NCBI RefSeq assembly: GCF_007845645.1
Contig: NZ_VCQV01000003.1
Coordinates: 186,001 to 250,000 of the forward strand
Source: Leekyejoonella antrihumi
GTDB taxonomy: Bacteria > Actinomycetota > Actinomycetes > Actinomycetales > Dermatophilaceae
Length of the DNA: 64,000 nt
Direction: 5' to 3'
This document shows positions 16,957 through 24,903 of the stretch, piece after piece (position 1 is the first letter of the stretch; the number at the start of each line of letters is the position of its first letter). The notes under the pieces were generated by a model that saw only the letters and a program-made list of their open reading frames with translations, was not told the DNA's origin and searched no databases. The position numbers were made by a program, and so were the translations under genes.

Positions 16957-18315
16957 ATGACCGATGCACCCCTCAGGATTCGCGTGCCCAGCCAAGGCGA
17001 TGGAGTCGCCAGGCTGGCCACCGAAGTCATCGGTGGGCCGACCGGGCGATATGCCGCCGTCGGGCGCCGGGGGTGGGCGTATGCCGCGGCGGTCCTGTCC
17101 GCGCTCGCCAGTGTCTTCGTGGCCGTCGACGTGCTGCAGAAGAACCACTGCATCCGCTCCGGGTGGGGGACGCCTGGATCCCTGTGGCGCGAGTGCTACT
17201 CCGATCTTGCGGTGGGCACCGCCGGGTCGCCCGGCAGTACGCCCTGGTCGCCCGGCGGCGCGGGCGCGACGCAGCCGCCGTTGACCGCGGTCTTGACTTG
17301 GGGCCTGCGGCACTTCGTGCCGTCCGGCACCCTGCTGGCGCAGCAGCAGCGCTACTTCGCCATCGGTGCCGTGGTGATCGCGCTGCTGATCGGCGTCACC
17401 GTCATCGCGACCGCATCGATCACCAGAAGCACCCCCTGGCTGGCGGCGCACGTCGCGCTCAGCCCAATTCTGCTGACCGCCTCCCTGGTGTCGTTCGACA
17501 TCTTCGGAGTGGCCCTGGTGACCCTCGGCCTGGCGGCGTGGGCCCGGCGTCGACCCGCGCTGGCCGGCGCCCTTCTCGGCGCCGGCGTGATGGCGCGCAG
17601 CTATCCGCTGATCATCATCGCTGCGATCATCCTGGTCGCCGCGCGGGACCACCGGATGCGGCACGTCGGCGCCCTGATCGGCGGCGCGCTGGCCACGATG
17701 GCGGTGGTGCTCGGCCTGTCGTATGCCGTGGGCGGCGACCCGCTCGCGCCCTACCGTGTGTGGAACGCCGCCGGCGCGTCGTACGGCTCGCCCTGGCTGA
17801 TTGCGGAGATCGCCCAGGTGGCCATCCCCGCCCATGCGCTCACCGTGATCGCCATCCTCGGCTGGGTCATCGCGGTGCTGGTCGGCCTCTATCTGGTCAA
17901 CCGCCCCAATGTGCAGACCCGCCTCGCGCCCCTTGCACTCACGATGCTGGTCATCGTGATGATCACCGGCAAGTCCATGTCGGTGCAGTCCTGCCTGTGG
18001 GTGCTGCCGTTTGTGGCCCTGACCGCCCTGCGCTGGCGGGAGCACCTCACGTGGGCCGGCATCGAGGTCGTCTACTTCGCCATGATCTGGATGTATGTCG
18101 CTCTGTCCTCGAACCCGGCGAAGGCACTGCCCGCGGCCGGCTATGCCATCTTCTGCGCCATCCGGCTGATCGCCTACATCGGTCTTGCCTGGACCTCCTG
18201 GGAGACCGCCGAGGACCTGGAGGACGTGCTGGAGTCGGGCTACCGCGGGCCCTCCGCCGGCGAGGTGCCGGGCCGTGGCGGCGACAGCCAGGACCACCTG
18301 GTCATCGCCGATTAG
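16957..18315 (+). CDS. Polytopic membrane protein of the Rv0051 type (GT-C/GT87-like)
   Basis: 452 residues with about ten hydrophobic segments after a short cytoplasmic N-terminus. Notable segments are YAAAVLSALASVFVAVDVLQKNHC near residue 45, a long extracellular loop with CIRSGWGTPGS and CYSDLAV, and AGVMARSYPLIIIAAIILVAA. Its length, topology and place between ponA and rpsF match Rv0051, a conserved membrane protein related to polyprenol-phosphate-dependent mannosyltransferases. The glycosyltransferase assignment is inference. The gene lies about 200 bp upstream of rpsF. Confidence 0.75.
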   Translation: MTDAPLRIRVPSQGDGVARLATEVIGGPTGRYAAVGRRGWAYAAAVLSALASVFVAVDVLQKNHCIRSGWGTPGSLWRECYSDLAVGTAGSPGSTPWSPGGAGATQPPLTAVLTWGLRHFVPSGTLLAQQQRYFAIGAVVIALLIGVTVIATASITRSTPWLAAHVALSPILLTASLVSFDIFGVALVTLGLAAWARRRPALAGALLGAGVMARSYPLIIIAAIILVAARDHRMRHVGALIGGALATMAVVLGLSYAVGGDPLAPYRVWNAAGASYGSPWLIAEIAQVAIPAHALTVIAILGWVIAVLVGLYLVNRPNVQTRLAPLALTMLVIVMITGKSMSVQSCLWVLPFVALTALRWREHLTWAGIEVVYFAMIWMYVALSSNPAKALPAAGYAIFCAIRLIAYIGLAWTSWETAEDLEDVLESGYRGPSAGEVPGRGGDSQDHLVIAD

Positions 18316-18517
18316 GGATCCGGCGCGCAAGGCGGATAAACTCCCCTGGTTCGCTACGCCCGAGCGGGCCTGTGGAAAACCAGCCACCCTGTCGGAGTCA
18401 TCCGGCACAGTGGACACATGGTCGGACACGAGACGCACCGGGTCGCGGACAACGCTGCACAACCCTCCTGTCACGGAAAGACCGTGACCGCCGAGACCAA
18501 AGGAGGTGGGTTCACGC

Positions 18518-18805
18518 ATGCGTCAGTACGAACTCATGATCATCCTCGACCCCGAGCTCGACGAGCGCACCGTTCAGCCGTCGCTGGACAAGCTGCTCAC
18601 CGTTGTCACCAAAGACGGTGGCACGCTCGACAACATCGACATCTGGGGCCGGCGCCGCCTGGCCTACGACATTCAGAAGAAGTCGGAAGGCATCTACGCC
18701 GTCGTCACCATGACGGCGGAGTCAGCAACGGCCAAGGAGCTCGACCGTCAGCTGGGTCTGAACGAGACCATCCTGCGCACCAAGCTGCTGCGCGTCGACG
18801 CCTGA
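18518..18805 (+). CDS. rpsF: 30S ribosomal protein S6
   Basis: 95 residues starting [19 protein letters not shown]. The ATG at 18518 has AGGAGGTG at 18501-18508; an in-frame ATG at 18506 overlaps that ribosome site and is rejected. [21 protein letters not shown] and [20 protein letters not shown] are conserved S6 segments. It is first in the rpsF-ssb-rpsR-rplI operon; S6 pairs with S18 in the small-subunit platform. Confidence 0.97.
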   Translation: MRQYELMIILDPELDERTVQPSLDKLLTVVTKDGGTLDNIDIWGRRRLAYDIQKKSEGIYAVVTMTAESATAKELDRQLGLNETILRTKLLRVDA

Positions 18806-18913
18806 TCGACTCCACGCACGCAAGGACTCGGTCCTTCGCGGTAGGCCGTCGGCACTCCCGGGGCCGCGGCAGACACTTGAAGTCCGAGCCGAACAACACG
18901 GAGGTAGCATCCC

Positions 18914-19516
18914 ATGGCAGGCGACACCGTCATCACGATCATCGGCAACATCACCCAGGACCCCGAGCTTCGGTTCACGCCGAACGGGGCCGCGGTGGCC
19001 AACTTCACGGTGGCTTCGACGCCCCGCATGTATGACCGCAACACCAGCGAGTGGAAGGACGGCGAAACGTTGTTCATGCGCTGCTCGGTGTGGCGGGAGG
19101 CTGCGGAGAACGTCGCCGAGTCACTGGTTCGCGGTTCGCGCGTGCTCGTTTCCGGCCGACTGAAGTCTCGTTCGTTCGAGACCAAGGAGGGCGAGAAGCG
19201 CACCGTGATGGAGCTCGAGGTCGACGAGGTCGGCCCGTCGCTGCGCTACGCGACCGCGAAGGTCAACAAGACCCAGCGCGGTGGTGGTGGCGGCTTTGGC
19301 GGCAGCCAGGGCGGTCAGCAAGGTGGCGGCCAGTTCGGTGGCAACCAGGGTGGCCAGCAGGGCGGGTTCTCACAGGGCCCCGCCCAGGCGGACCCGTGGG
19401 CGACCGGCGGTCCCAGCTCTGGCGCACCGCAGAGTGGCCAGCAGGGCGGTCCCGCGGCCGGCGGCGGCCAAGGCGGATGGAGCACCGGCCCGTCCTACGA
19501 CGAGCCGCCGTTCTAG
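18914..19516 (+). CDS. ssb: Single-stranded DNA-binding protein
   Basis: 200 residues. The N-terminal OB fold (about residues 1-115) has [38 protein letters not shown] and [21 protein letters not shown] Gly/Gln-rich flexible linker follows ([16 protein letters not shown]-like repeats), ending in the acidic tip YDEPPF that recruits partner proteins. It coats ssDNA during replication and repair. The gene sits between rpsF and rpsR with an upstream GGAGG site. Confidence 0.97.
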   Translation: MAGDTVITIIGNITQDPELRFTPNGAAVANFTVASTPRMYDRNTSEWKDGETLFMRCSVWREAAENVAESLVRGSRVLVSGRLKSRSFETKEGEKRTVMELEVDEVGPSLRYATAKVNKTQRGGGGGFGGSQGGQQGGGQFGGNQGGQQGGFSQGPAQADPWATGGPSSGAPQSGQQGGPAAGGGQGGWSTGPSYDEPPF

Positions 19517-19597
19517 CCACTCGACACATTTTTCAACACTCATTATTCGCTATCCCGAGTCGCCCGACTCGGGCTCTCATCGAAGGAGAGCACCACG

Positions 19598-19834
19598 ATG
19601 GCAAAGCCCGTTGTGCGCAAGCCCAAGAAGAAGGCCAACCCGCTGAAGGCGGCGAAGGTCGAGAAGATCGACTACAAGGACACCACGCTGCTGCGTAAGT
19701 TCATCAGCGACCGCGGCAAGATCCGCGCCCGCCGGGTGACCGGTGTGTCCACCCAGGAGCAGCGCCTCATCGCCACGGCCGTCAAGAACGCCCGCGAGAT
19801 GGCCCTGCTGCCCTACTCCAGCTCAGCACGCTAA
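19598..19834 (+). CDS. rpsR: 30S ribosomal protein S18, cysteine-free form
   Basis: 78 residues: [20 protein letters not shown], then [19 protein letters not shown] and [20 protein letters not shown], ending [10 protein letters not shown]. The zinc-ligand Cys residues (CxxC near residue 13) and the later Cys/His seen in Streptomyces or Mycobacterium S18 are replaced by NPLK and STQE. It is therefore a zinc-independent S18, as known for several Micrococcales. It lies in the standard operon position between ssb and rplI with AAGGAGAG upstream. Confidence 0.97.
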   Translation: MAKPVVRKPKKKANPLKAAKVEKIDYKDTTLLRKFISDRGKIRARRVTGVSTQEQRLIATAVKNAREMALLPYSSSAR

Positions 19835-19861
19835 ACCCCGCAGAGATTCAGTTAAGGAACA

Positions 19862-20314
19862 ATGATGAAGATCATCCTCACCCATGAGGTGTCGGGTCTC
19901 GGTATTGCTGGTGACATCGCCGAGGTCAAGGACGGCTACGCCCGCAACTACCTGTTGCCGCGCAGCCTGGCCATGCCTTGGACGAAGGGCGGGCAGAAGC
20001 AGGTTGACGCGATCACCAAGGCTCGCGCCACCCGCGCCGTCAAGTCCCTCGAGGACGCCAAGACGCTGAAGGGCAACCTGGAGGCCAGCACGGTCACCGT
20101 TCCGGCGCGCGCCGGCAATGCCGGTCGCCTCTACGGTGCCGTCACGACCGCGGAGATCGCCGATGCGGTCAAGGGTGCCGGCGTCGGAAGTGTCGACCGT
20201 CGCACGATCCAGGTGACCAACCCGATCCGCACCACTGGTGCGCACGAGGTCACCGTGCGGCTGCACACGGACGTGCAGGCGAACCTCAAGCTGAACGTCG
20301 TCCCCGCCACCTAG
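19862..20314 (+). CDS. rplI: 50S ribosomal protein L9
   Basis: 150 residues. The N-terminal RNA-binding domain [20 protein letters not shown] and [16 protein letters not shown] are the L9 signature. A long connecting helix (about residues 40-75) and a C-terminal domain ([36 protein letters not shown]) follow. Two ATG codons in tandem (19862, 19865) are possible starts; AAGGA lies just upstream. It is the last gene of the rpsF operon, followed by a stem-loop. Confidence 0.97.
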   Translation: MMKIILTHEVSGLGIAGDIAEVKDGYARNYLLPRSLAMPWTKGGQKQVDAITKARATRAVKSLEDAKTLKGNLEASTVTVPARAGNAGRLYGAVTTAEIADAVKGAGVGSVDRRTIQVTNPIRTTGAHEVTVRLHTDVQANLKLNVVPAT

Positions 20315-20333
20315 GGGCACGGCATGCGGCGCG

Positions 20334-20370
20334 ACCTGCCCGGTCGGACCACTGGTTCGGCCGGGCAGGT
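20334..20370 (+). terminator. Terminator of the rpsF-rplI operon
   Basis: ACCTGCCCGG (20334-20343) pairs with CCGGGCAGGT (20361-20370) and the stem continues inward as TCGGACC/GGTTCGG, followed by TTTG. It sits between the convergent rplI and MATE genes and may act in both directions. Confidence 0.75.
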
Positions 20371-20383
20371 TTGTCGTGCCCGG

Positions 20384-21763
20384 CTACTCGACCGATCTGT
20401 CCGGTGATCGGTTCGCTCGCCGGGCCCGGGTGGGCAGCGCGCCGGTGATCAGCCAGCGGTCCGTGCGGGCGCGCAGGCCGAGCGCGATCAGCCGGAAGGC
20501 CATGAACGCGCCGAAGGACCACCAGAGCACCGAAAGGGCGTGCGAGCTGCCCGCGGCCGACAAGGTGGCGGCGTGTGCGCGCACCAGCAGCAGCATCGGG
20601 ACATAGCCGATCAGCACCGCGGTCTGCAGCACGGCGAGCGCCCGCCCGTCGCCGGCGCCGATCAGGACGCCGTCGAGCACGAAGACGACCCCACAGATCG
20701 GCTGGATCAGGGCGACGACCAGCAGGGCCGAGGCCAGGGCCGCGCGCACGTGCGTGTCGTCGGTGAAGAGCACCGGCAGCAGGGTATGCAGTGCGAGGAC
20801 CATCGCGGTCAGCACGATCCCCATCCCCAGGCCCCACCACAGCATCTTGCGGGTGGCGCTACGGGTGGCGGCGACATCGCCGGCGCCGAGGGTCTTGCCG
20901 GTGATCGCCTGAGCCGCGATCGCCAGCGCGTCCAGCGCGAAGGCCAGGAACCCGAACAGCGTCATCGCGACCTGGTGGGCCGCCAGTGAGACGTCGCCGA
21001 GGTCCGCGGCCACCCAGGTGGTCAGCAGCATTGCCGCGCGCAGGGCCAGGGTGCGCACCAGCAGCGGCATGCCGTGCATCGCCGAGCGCAGCACGCCTGC
21101 GGGATGCGGTCGCATCCGCGCCTTCAGCCGGGCGGCCCGGCGCATGACCACGACCATCAGCCCCACGGCATACCCGCTCTGCGCGATGACGGTGCCGATC
21201 GCGGACCCGGCGATGCCCAGGCCGGCCGGGTAGACGAGCAGGTAGTTGAGCACCAGGTTGACCGTGAACGCGCTGACCGCGCCGACCAAGGGCGTGCGGG
21301 TGTCCTGGAACCCCCGCAGCACGCCGGTGGTGGCGAGCACGACGAGCATGCCGGGGATGCCGAACGCGCTGATCCGCAGGTAGGTGGTGGCCTCGTCGAC
21401 GGCGTCCGGGGTGGCTCCGAACAGTCCGCAGATCGGCTGCGCCGCGATTGCCACGCCGACCGTGGTGACGGCGCCGAGCGCGAGCGAGAGCCACACGCCG
21501 TCCATGCCGGAGCTGACGGCCGCTCCGCGATGCCCGGCACCGAGCTGGCGGGCGACCAGCGACGTCGTGCCATAGGCGAGGAAGACGAACATGTTGGTCG
21601 CCGTGAGCAGTGCGCTGCTGGCGACGCCGAGACCGGCCAGGGGCGCGGTGCCGAGGTGTCCGACGATGGCGGAGTCGGCGAGCAGGAAAAGTGGCTCGGC
21701 GACCAGAGCCAGGAAGGCCGGCACGGCCAGGCGAAGAATTTCGCGCGCGGGGGTCTCGGTCAC
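20384..21763 (-). CDS. MATE family efflux transporter (DinF-like)
   Basis: About 459 residues from a GTG at 21763; an ATG at 21802 would add 13 residues. About twelve hydrophobic segments are arranged as two related halves. Typical MATE stretches are AVPAFLALVAEPLFLLADSA followed by IVGHLGT, then FLAYGTTSLVARQLGAGHR and AFGIPGMLVVLATTGVLRGF. It would export cationic drugs or metabolites using a H+ or Na+ gradient. The start lies 50-70 bp from the inverted motif at 21816, which faces both this gene and the NlpC/P60 gene at 22161. Confidence 0.9.
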   Translation of the reverse strand: MTETPAREILRLAVPAFLALVAEPLFLLADSAIVGHLGTAPLAGLGVASSALLTATNMFVFLAYGTTSLVARQLGAGHRGAAVSSGMDGVWLSLALGAVTTVGVAIAAQPICGLFGATPDAVDEATTYLRISAFGIPGMLVVLATTGVLRGFQDTRTPLVGAVSAFTVNLVLNYLLVYPAGLGIAGSAIGTVIAQSGYAVGLMVVVMRRAARLKARMRPHPAGVLRSAMHGMPLLVRTLALRAAMLLTTWVAADLGDVSLAAHQVAMTLFGFLAFALDALAIAAQAITGKTLGAGDVAATRSATRKMLWWGLGMGIVLTAMVLALHTLLPVLFTDDTHVRAALASALLVVALIQPICGVVFVLDGVLIGAGDGRALAVLQTAVLIGYVPMLLLVRAHAATLSAAGSSHALSVLWWSFGAFMAFRLIALGLRARTDRWLITGALPTRARRANRSPDRSVE

Positions 21764-21815
21764 GAGGTCAACCGTAGGGGGAACCGCCAAAACACCCAGC
21801 ATCTGAGACGACTGC

Positions 21816-21832
21816 GTCTCAATGTATGATCA
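21816..21832. promoter_or_regulatory. Motif site 1: GTCTCA-N5-TGATCA upstream of hydrolase 1
   Basis: GTCTCAATGTATGATCA at 21816-21832. The same 6-5-6 inverted motif occurs at 23047 and 24604, each time about 280-330 bp before a paralogous peptidoglycan-hydrolase gene. At this site the left half also belongs to a TGAGACG/CGTCTCA hairpin (21804-21821). Confidence 0.55.
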
Positions 21833-22160
21833 ATTCTGGATGCCGATGACACCACTTGAGTGGGGTGTACCCGACCCGGAAGATCCCTGTCATAGCGCGG
21901 AATGATCACGAACAGGTCACGGTCGACGACCCGAGTCCGTCGGAATTCCTCTGTGAGAAATCCAACGACGCGGACATGCACTTTTGGCATACGGCTTTGG
22001 TATCGGGCCCGAATCCGCCATAGTCGATGACCGTGCCGCTGATTCGGGGGATGACCGCGGCACCGACCACCGCCAGCCGGCCGTGACTCAATGTCGAGTC
22101 GCCCACGTCGGGGTTGAGACATATCCACATGCCAACGAAACCGTTAAAGGACGCGCCGAC
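21833..22160 (+). other. 328-bp non-coding leader of hydrolase 1
   Basis: No convincing reading frame. The frame of the downstream gene is open from 21984 but codes for unrelated sequence before the ATG at 22161, which has AAAGGA at 22146. The length suggests a long 5' untranslated region. CCCGAATCCG and a GATTCGGGGGATG stretch slightly recall parts of the cyclic di-AMP riboswitch, but no full match was found. Confidence 0.4.
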
Positions 22161-22949
22161 ATGGGTTCCTACACCCCCCGTCACCTGAAGCACCAGCCGA
22201 ACCTCGGATCGAAGGTCGGCCGCCGCGGGCTTGCCGTCGCCGCCGGCGCAGCGATGGTCGTGCCGACCGCAGCAGTCATGGACTCGGCTTCTGCCGCACC
22301 GGCCGTTGCTCCCGCCGCCGTCCACGCGAGCGCGGTGCAGGCCGTCGCACCGGCGGTCACCTTCACGACGCACGTGACCGTCCTGCACTACGGCTCGCGA
22401 GGCTCCTTGGTCAAGATCGTCCAGCAGCGCATCGGCCACCTGGCCGTTGACGGCAGCTTCGGTCCGGGCACCCTCGCCGCGGTCAAGCGCTTCCAGCGCT
22501 CGCACCACCTCGGCGTCGACGGCTACGTCGGCCCGCAGACGTGGTACGCGCTCGGTGGCTACCCGGGCGGCCGACACACCGCCCCGACGCCGCCCTCGCG
22601 TGGCGGCAGCGGTCACTCGAGCTCCGCCGCAGTGAACGTCGCCAAGCGATACATCGGCACCCCGTACGTCTACGGTGGCGAGTCGCCGCGGGGCTTCGAC
22701 TGCTCCGGCTTCGTGCAGTACGTCTACCGTCAGATCGGCCACAGCCTGCCGCGCACCGCGTCCGCCCAGCAGCGCGCCACCTACCGGGTGAGCAGCCCGC
22801 GCCCGGGCGACCTGGTGTTCTTCGGCTACCCGGCCTACCACGTGGGCATCTACGTCGGGGGCGGCAAGATGATCTCCGCCCGCAAGCCCGGCACCGTCAT
22901 CGGCATCGGCGGGATGTACGGGTCGCACTCCTTCAACCGCGTCCGCTGA
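22161..22949 (+). CDS. Secreted NlpC/P60 peptidoglycan hydrolase with one peptidoglycan-binding domain
   Basis: 262 residues. The N-terminus MGSYTPRHLKHQPNLGSKV matches that of the two following paralogs, then an export signal with a hydrophobic core (GLAVAAGAAMVVPTAAVM) and Ala-rich cleavage region. A PG_binding_1 repeat follows (LVKIVQQRIGHLAVDGSFGP, FQRSHHLGVDGYVGPQTW), then an NlpC/P60 domain with the catalytic Cys in GFDCSGFVQYVYRQ and the His in YHVGIYVGGGK. It should cleave D-Glu-meso-DAP-type stem-peptide bonds outside the cell. It is the first of three paralogs, preceded by motif site 1 and a long leader, and ends in a strong stem-loop. Confidence 0.92.
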   Translation: MGSYTPRHLKHQPNLGSKVGRRGLAVAAGAAMVVPTAAVMDSASAAPAVAPAAVHASAVQAVAPAVTFTTHVTVLHYGSRGSLVKIVQQRIGHLAVDGSFGPGTLAAVKRFQRSHHLGVDGYVGPQTWYALGGYPGGRHTAPTPPSRGGSGHSSSAAVNVAKRYIGTPYVYGGESPRGFDCSGFVQYVYRQIGHSLPRTASAQQRATYRVSSPRPGDLVFFGYPAYHVGIYVGGGKMISARKPGTVIGIGGMYGSHSFNRVR

Positions 22950-22990
22950 CGCACTGAGCGTCGCCGGCTGACCGGCAGACCTGCACACCT

Positions 22991-23019
22991 GGCCCCTTCG
23001 ACCACTGGTCGAAGGGGCC
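22991..23019 (+). terminator. Terminator after hydrolase 1
   Basis: GGCCCCTTCGACCA and TGGTCGAAGGGGCC form a perfect 14-bp inverted repeat around one base (22991-23019), 42 bp after the stop. Confidence 0.85.
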
Positions 23020-23046
23020 CGTTGCGTCACGACAACCCCCATGAGA

Positions 23047-23063
23047 GTCTCAACATTTGAGAT
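23047..23063. promoter_or_regulatory. Motif site 2: GTCTCA-N5-TGAGAT upstream of hydrolase 2
   Basis: GTCTCAACATTTGAGAT at 23047-23063, followed by TTCTAGG. It has the same 6-5-6 layout as sites 1 and 3 and lies 321 bp before the ATG at 23384, just after the terminator of hydrolase 1. Confidence 0.6.
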
Positions 23064-23383
23064 TTCTAGGGGGATTGTTTTTGTTCGGCGTGTCGTACGA
23101 AAATAATGAGTTACACGGATGTTATAAGCATTCGGGTAAATCGGGTGTATGCCGCGGAATTCCGGCGGTCAGGCCGGGTCGGGTGCGGTGGAGTCCCGCT
23201 CAGTCACATCAGCCACTTGTCAAGCATAAGCACGGCGAGTCGCGATTTCCTCTCTTTTCACAACGGTCACAAAACGGCATAGTTCTGCCCGTCGCCTCTC
23301 GGGATCCAGTCGGGCGACCGCTGGGCGCTGCCGCGCGCGCAGACCCATGTTGCCGATTGCCTGAACAAGACCGAGAGGGTCGT
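23064..23383 (+). other. 320-bp non-coding leader of hydrolase 2
   Basis: AT-rich at its 5' end (GGGATTGTTTTTG, AATAATGAGTTACACGG), then more GC-rich. The frame of the hydrolase is open through part of it, but the codon pattern is poor and the ATG at 23384 has GAGAGG upstream. It probably holds the promoter and a long untranslated leader. No known riboswitch was recognised. Confidence 0.4.
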
Positions 23384-24454
23384 ATGCGCACCATCACACC
23401 TCCACGACATCTGAAACACCGCCCCGGGCTGTCTGCGAAGGTGACGCCTATCGTGACCTCCCGCAGGACGATGGCGCTCTCCGGGACGGCCATCGGGATT
23501 CCGGCCACGATCGGAGCGGCCGTCGCCGCGGCGCCGGCTCACGCTGCCGGTGTCAGTGGCGCGTCTGCGGTAGCCCCGACGACGGCCGGGGTGCAGGCCG
23601 CAGTGTCGGCCGTGCGCGCCGCGACCTCCACCCAGGTGGTGGTGCTGCGCTACGGGTCGACGGGCGCCCTGGTCAAGGTCGCCCAGCAGCGATTGGGCGG
23701 CCTTGCCGTCGATGGCAACTTCGGCCCGGCGACCCTGGCGAAGGTCAAGTCCTTCCAGGGGGCCCACGGGCTGGCAGTCGACGGGGTCGTCGGCCCGATC
23801 ACCTGGTCCGCGCTGGGCGGCTTCCCGAGCAGCCCGAGCCCGAGCCCGCCGCCGACCAGCAATCCACCGACGCCGAATCCCGGTTGCACTGTCACGGTGG
23901 TGCGCTACGGCGCGAACAACGCCCTCGTCAAGGTGGTGCAGCAGCGCCTGGGCATCAGCCAGGACGGCAACTTCGGGCCGGGCACCCTGTCCGCCGTGAA
24001 GGCCTACCAGGGGTCCCACGGGCTGGCGGTCGACGGGATCGTCGGTCCGGCCACCTGGTCCGCGCTGGGCGGCTTCCCGTGCGGCACGTCGGGGACACCG
24101 ACCCCGCCGCCCACGGGGAACCTGAGTCAGGTGGTGAGCATCGCCGAGCAGTACCTCGGAGTGCCGTACGTCTGGGGTGGCGAGAGCCCCTCCGGTTTCG
24201 ACTGCTCCGGCCTGACCCAGTACGTCTACGCCAAGGCGGGCCTGAGCATCCCCCGGACCGCCAGCGCGCAGCAGAGCTACCTGTCGCGCACCAGCAACCC
24301 TGTTCCGGGCGACCTGGTGTTCTTCGGCAGCCCGGCGTACCACGTGGGTATCTATCTCGGGAACAACCAGATGATCGCCGCGCCGCATCCGGGCGCCGTC
24401 GTGCGGATCCAGGCGATCTACGACACCCCGAGCGGCTACGGCCATCTGGGCTGA
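23384..24454 (+). CDS. Secreted NlpC/P60 peptidoglycan hydrolase with two peptidoglycan-binding domains
   Basis: 356 residues. The N-terminus MRTITPPRHLKHRPGLSAKV and the TSRR-containing segment match the neighbouring paralogs and precede the signal hydrophobic core. Two PG_binding_1 domains follow (LVKVAQQRLGGLAVDGNFGP; LVKVVQQRLGISQDGNFGPG), each ending GPxTWSALGGFP, joined by a Pro/Ser linker. The C-terminal NlpC/P60 domain has GFDCSGLTQYVYAK with the catalytic Cys and YHVGIYLGNNQ with the His. The start is ATG 23384 with GAGAGG about 7 nt upstream. It has its own motif site and terminator, so it is probably a separate transcription unit. Confidence 0.93.
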   Translation: MRTITPPRHLKHRPGLSAKVTPIVTSRRTMALSGTAIGIPATIGAAVAAAPAHAAGVSGASAVAPTTAGVQAAVSAVRAATSTQVVVLRYGSTGALVKVAQQRLGGLAVDGNFGPATLAKVKSFQGAHGLAVDGVVGPITWSALGGFPSSPSPSPPPTSNPPTPNPGCTVTVVRYGANNALVKVVQQRLGISQDGNFGPGTLSAVKAYQGSHGLAVDGIVGPATWSALGGFPCGTSGTPTPPPTGNLSQVVSIAEQYLGVPYVWGGESPSGFDCSGLTQYVYAKAGLSIPRTASAQQSYLSRTSNPVPGDLVFFGSPAYHVGIYLGNNQMIAAPHPGAVVRIQAIYDTPSGYGHLG

Positions 24455-24520
24455 TCCACACCGCATACGCCGACTGAGCGCGACTGGGGAAGGTTTCGCA
24501 CAGCATGGCGCAGGCGCGGC

Positions 24521-24563
24521 AACGCCGGGCTCGCACCCTCGTCGAGGGTGCGAGCCCGGCGTT
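24521..24563 (+). terminator. Strong intrinsic terminator after hydrolase 2
   Basis: A perfect 20-bp stem runs from AACGCCGGGCTCGCACCCTC (24521-24540) to its complement ending GGCGTT, with a 3-nt loop and a following TTT run at 24562-24565. Confidence 0.92.
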
Positions 24564-24603
24564 TTGGGTAGGCCGGTGTCAGGGTCCGCCGACCACGCCT
24601 TTT

Positions 24604-24620
24604 GTCTCACGTAATGAGAC
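24604..24620. promoter_or_regulatory. Motif site 3: GTCTCA-N5-TGAGAC upstream of hydrolase 3
   Basis: GTCTCACGTAATGAGAC at 24604-24620 is a perfect 6-5-6 inverted repeat, followed by TTTCGGAAAA. It lies 284 bp before the ATG at 24904 and repeats the arrangement at 21816 and 23047. Confidence 0.65.
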
Positions 24621-24903
24621 TTTCGGAAAAATCTTGTATTCCGTGTGTCGGAGTGCTCCGGATCGGTCAACGGGTGCTATATGCCCGAGATTCCGCGGGT
24701 TTCGCAAAACGGACACAAATCCCACCAACAACACACGTCACATAAGTCACAAATGAAGCTTTTAACCCCTGAATTCGCAGGTTTCCCAAGGGCCCCAACT
24801 GGTGCATAGTCCATCACGAGCCGTGTGTCGGGGGACACTTCTCAACTGCCCGTGGGGCCGGTGCTGTGCCGGTCGCTGAGCCACTTCAGGAGGACTCTCC
24901 GAC
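24621..24903 (+). other. 283-bp non-coding leader of hydrolase 3
   Basis: AT-rich segments (GGAAAAATCTTGTATTCC; CATAAGTCACAAATGAAGC) precede GC-rich possible hairpins. Before the start, GTGTGTCGGGGGACAC could fold, and AGGAGG at 24891-24896 is the ribosome site. No reading frame is credible. Confidence 0.4.

Noticed and set aside
16024-18519. 831-codon open frame on the minus strand
   Set aside because: It lies antisense to ponA, dps and the Rv0051-like gene, all of which have clear family motifs; the antisense product is low-complexity Arg/Gly/His-rich sequence typical of shadow frames in GC-rich DNA.
17073-18539. 488-codon plus-strand frame inside the Rv0051-like gene
   Set aside because: It has an Arg-rich composition and no hydrophobic pattern; the frame from 16957 gives a well-formed polytopic membrane protein.
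21833-24903. Cyclic di-AMP (ydaO) riboswitches in the hydrolase leaders
   Set aside because: Only short fragments such as CCCGAATCCG or CGGGGGACAC resemble the motif, and the expected conserved blocks are not all present in order, so it is not called as a feature.
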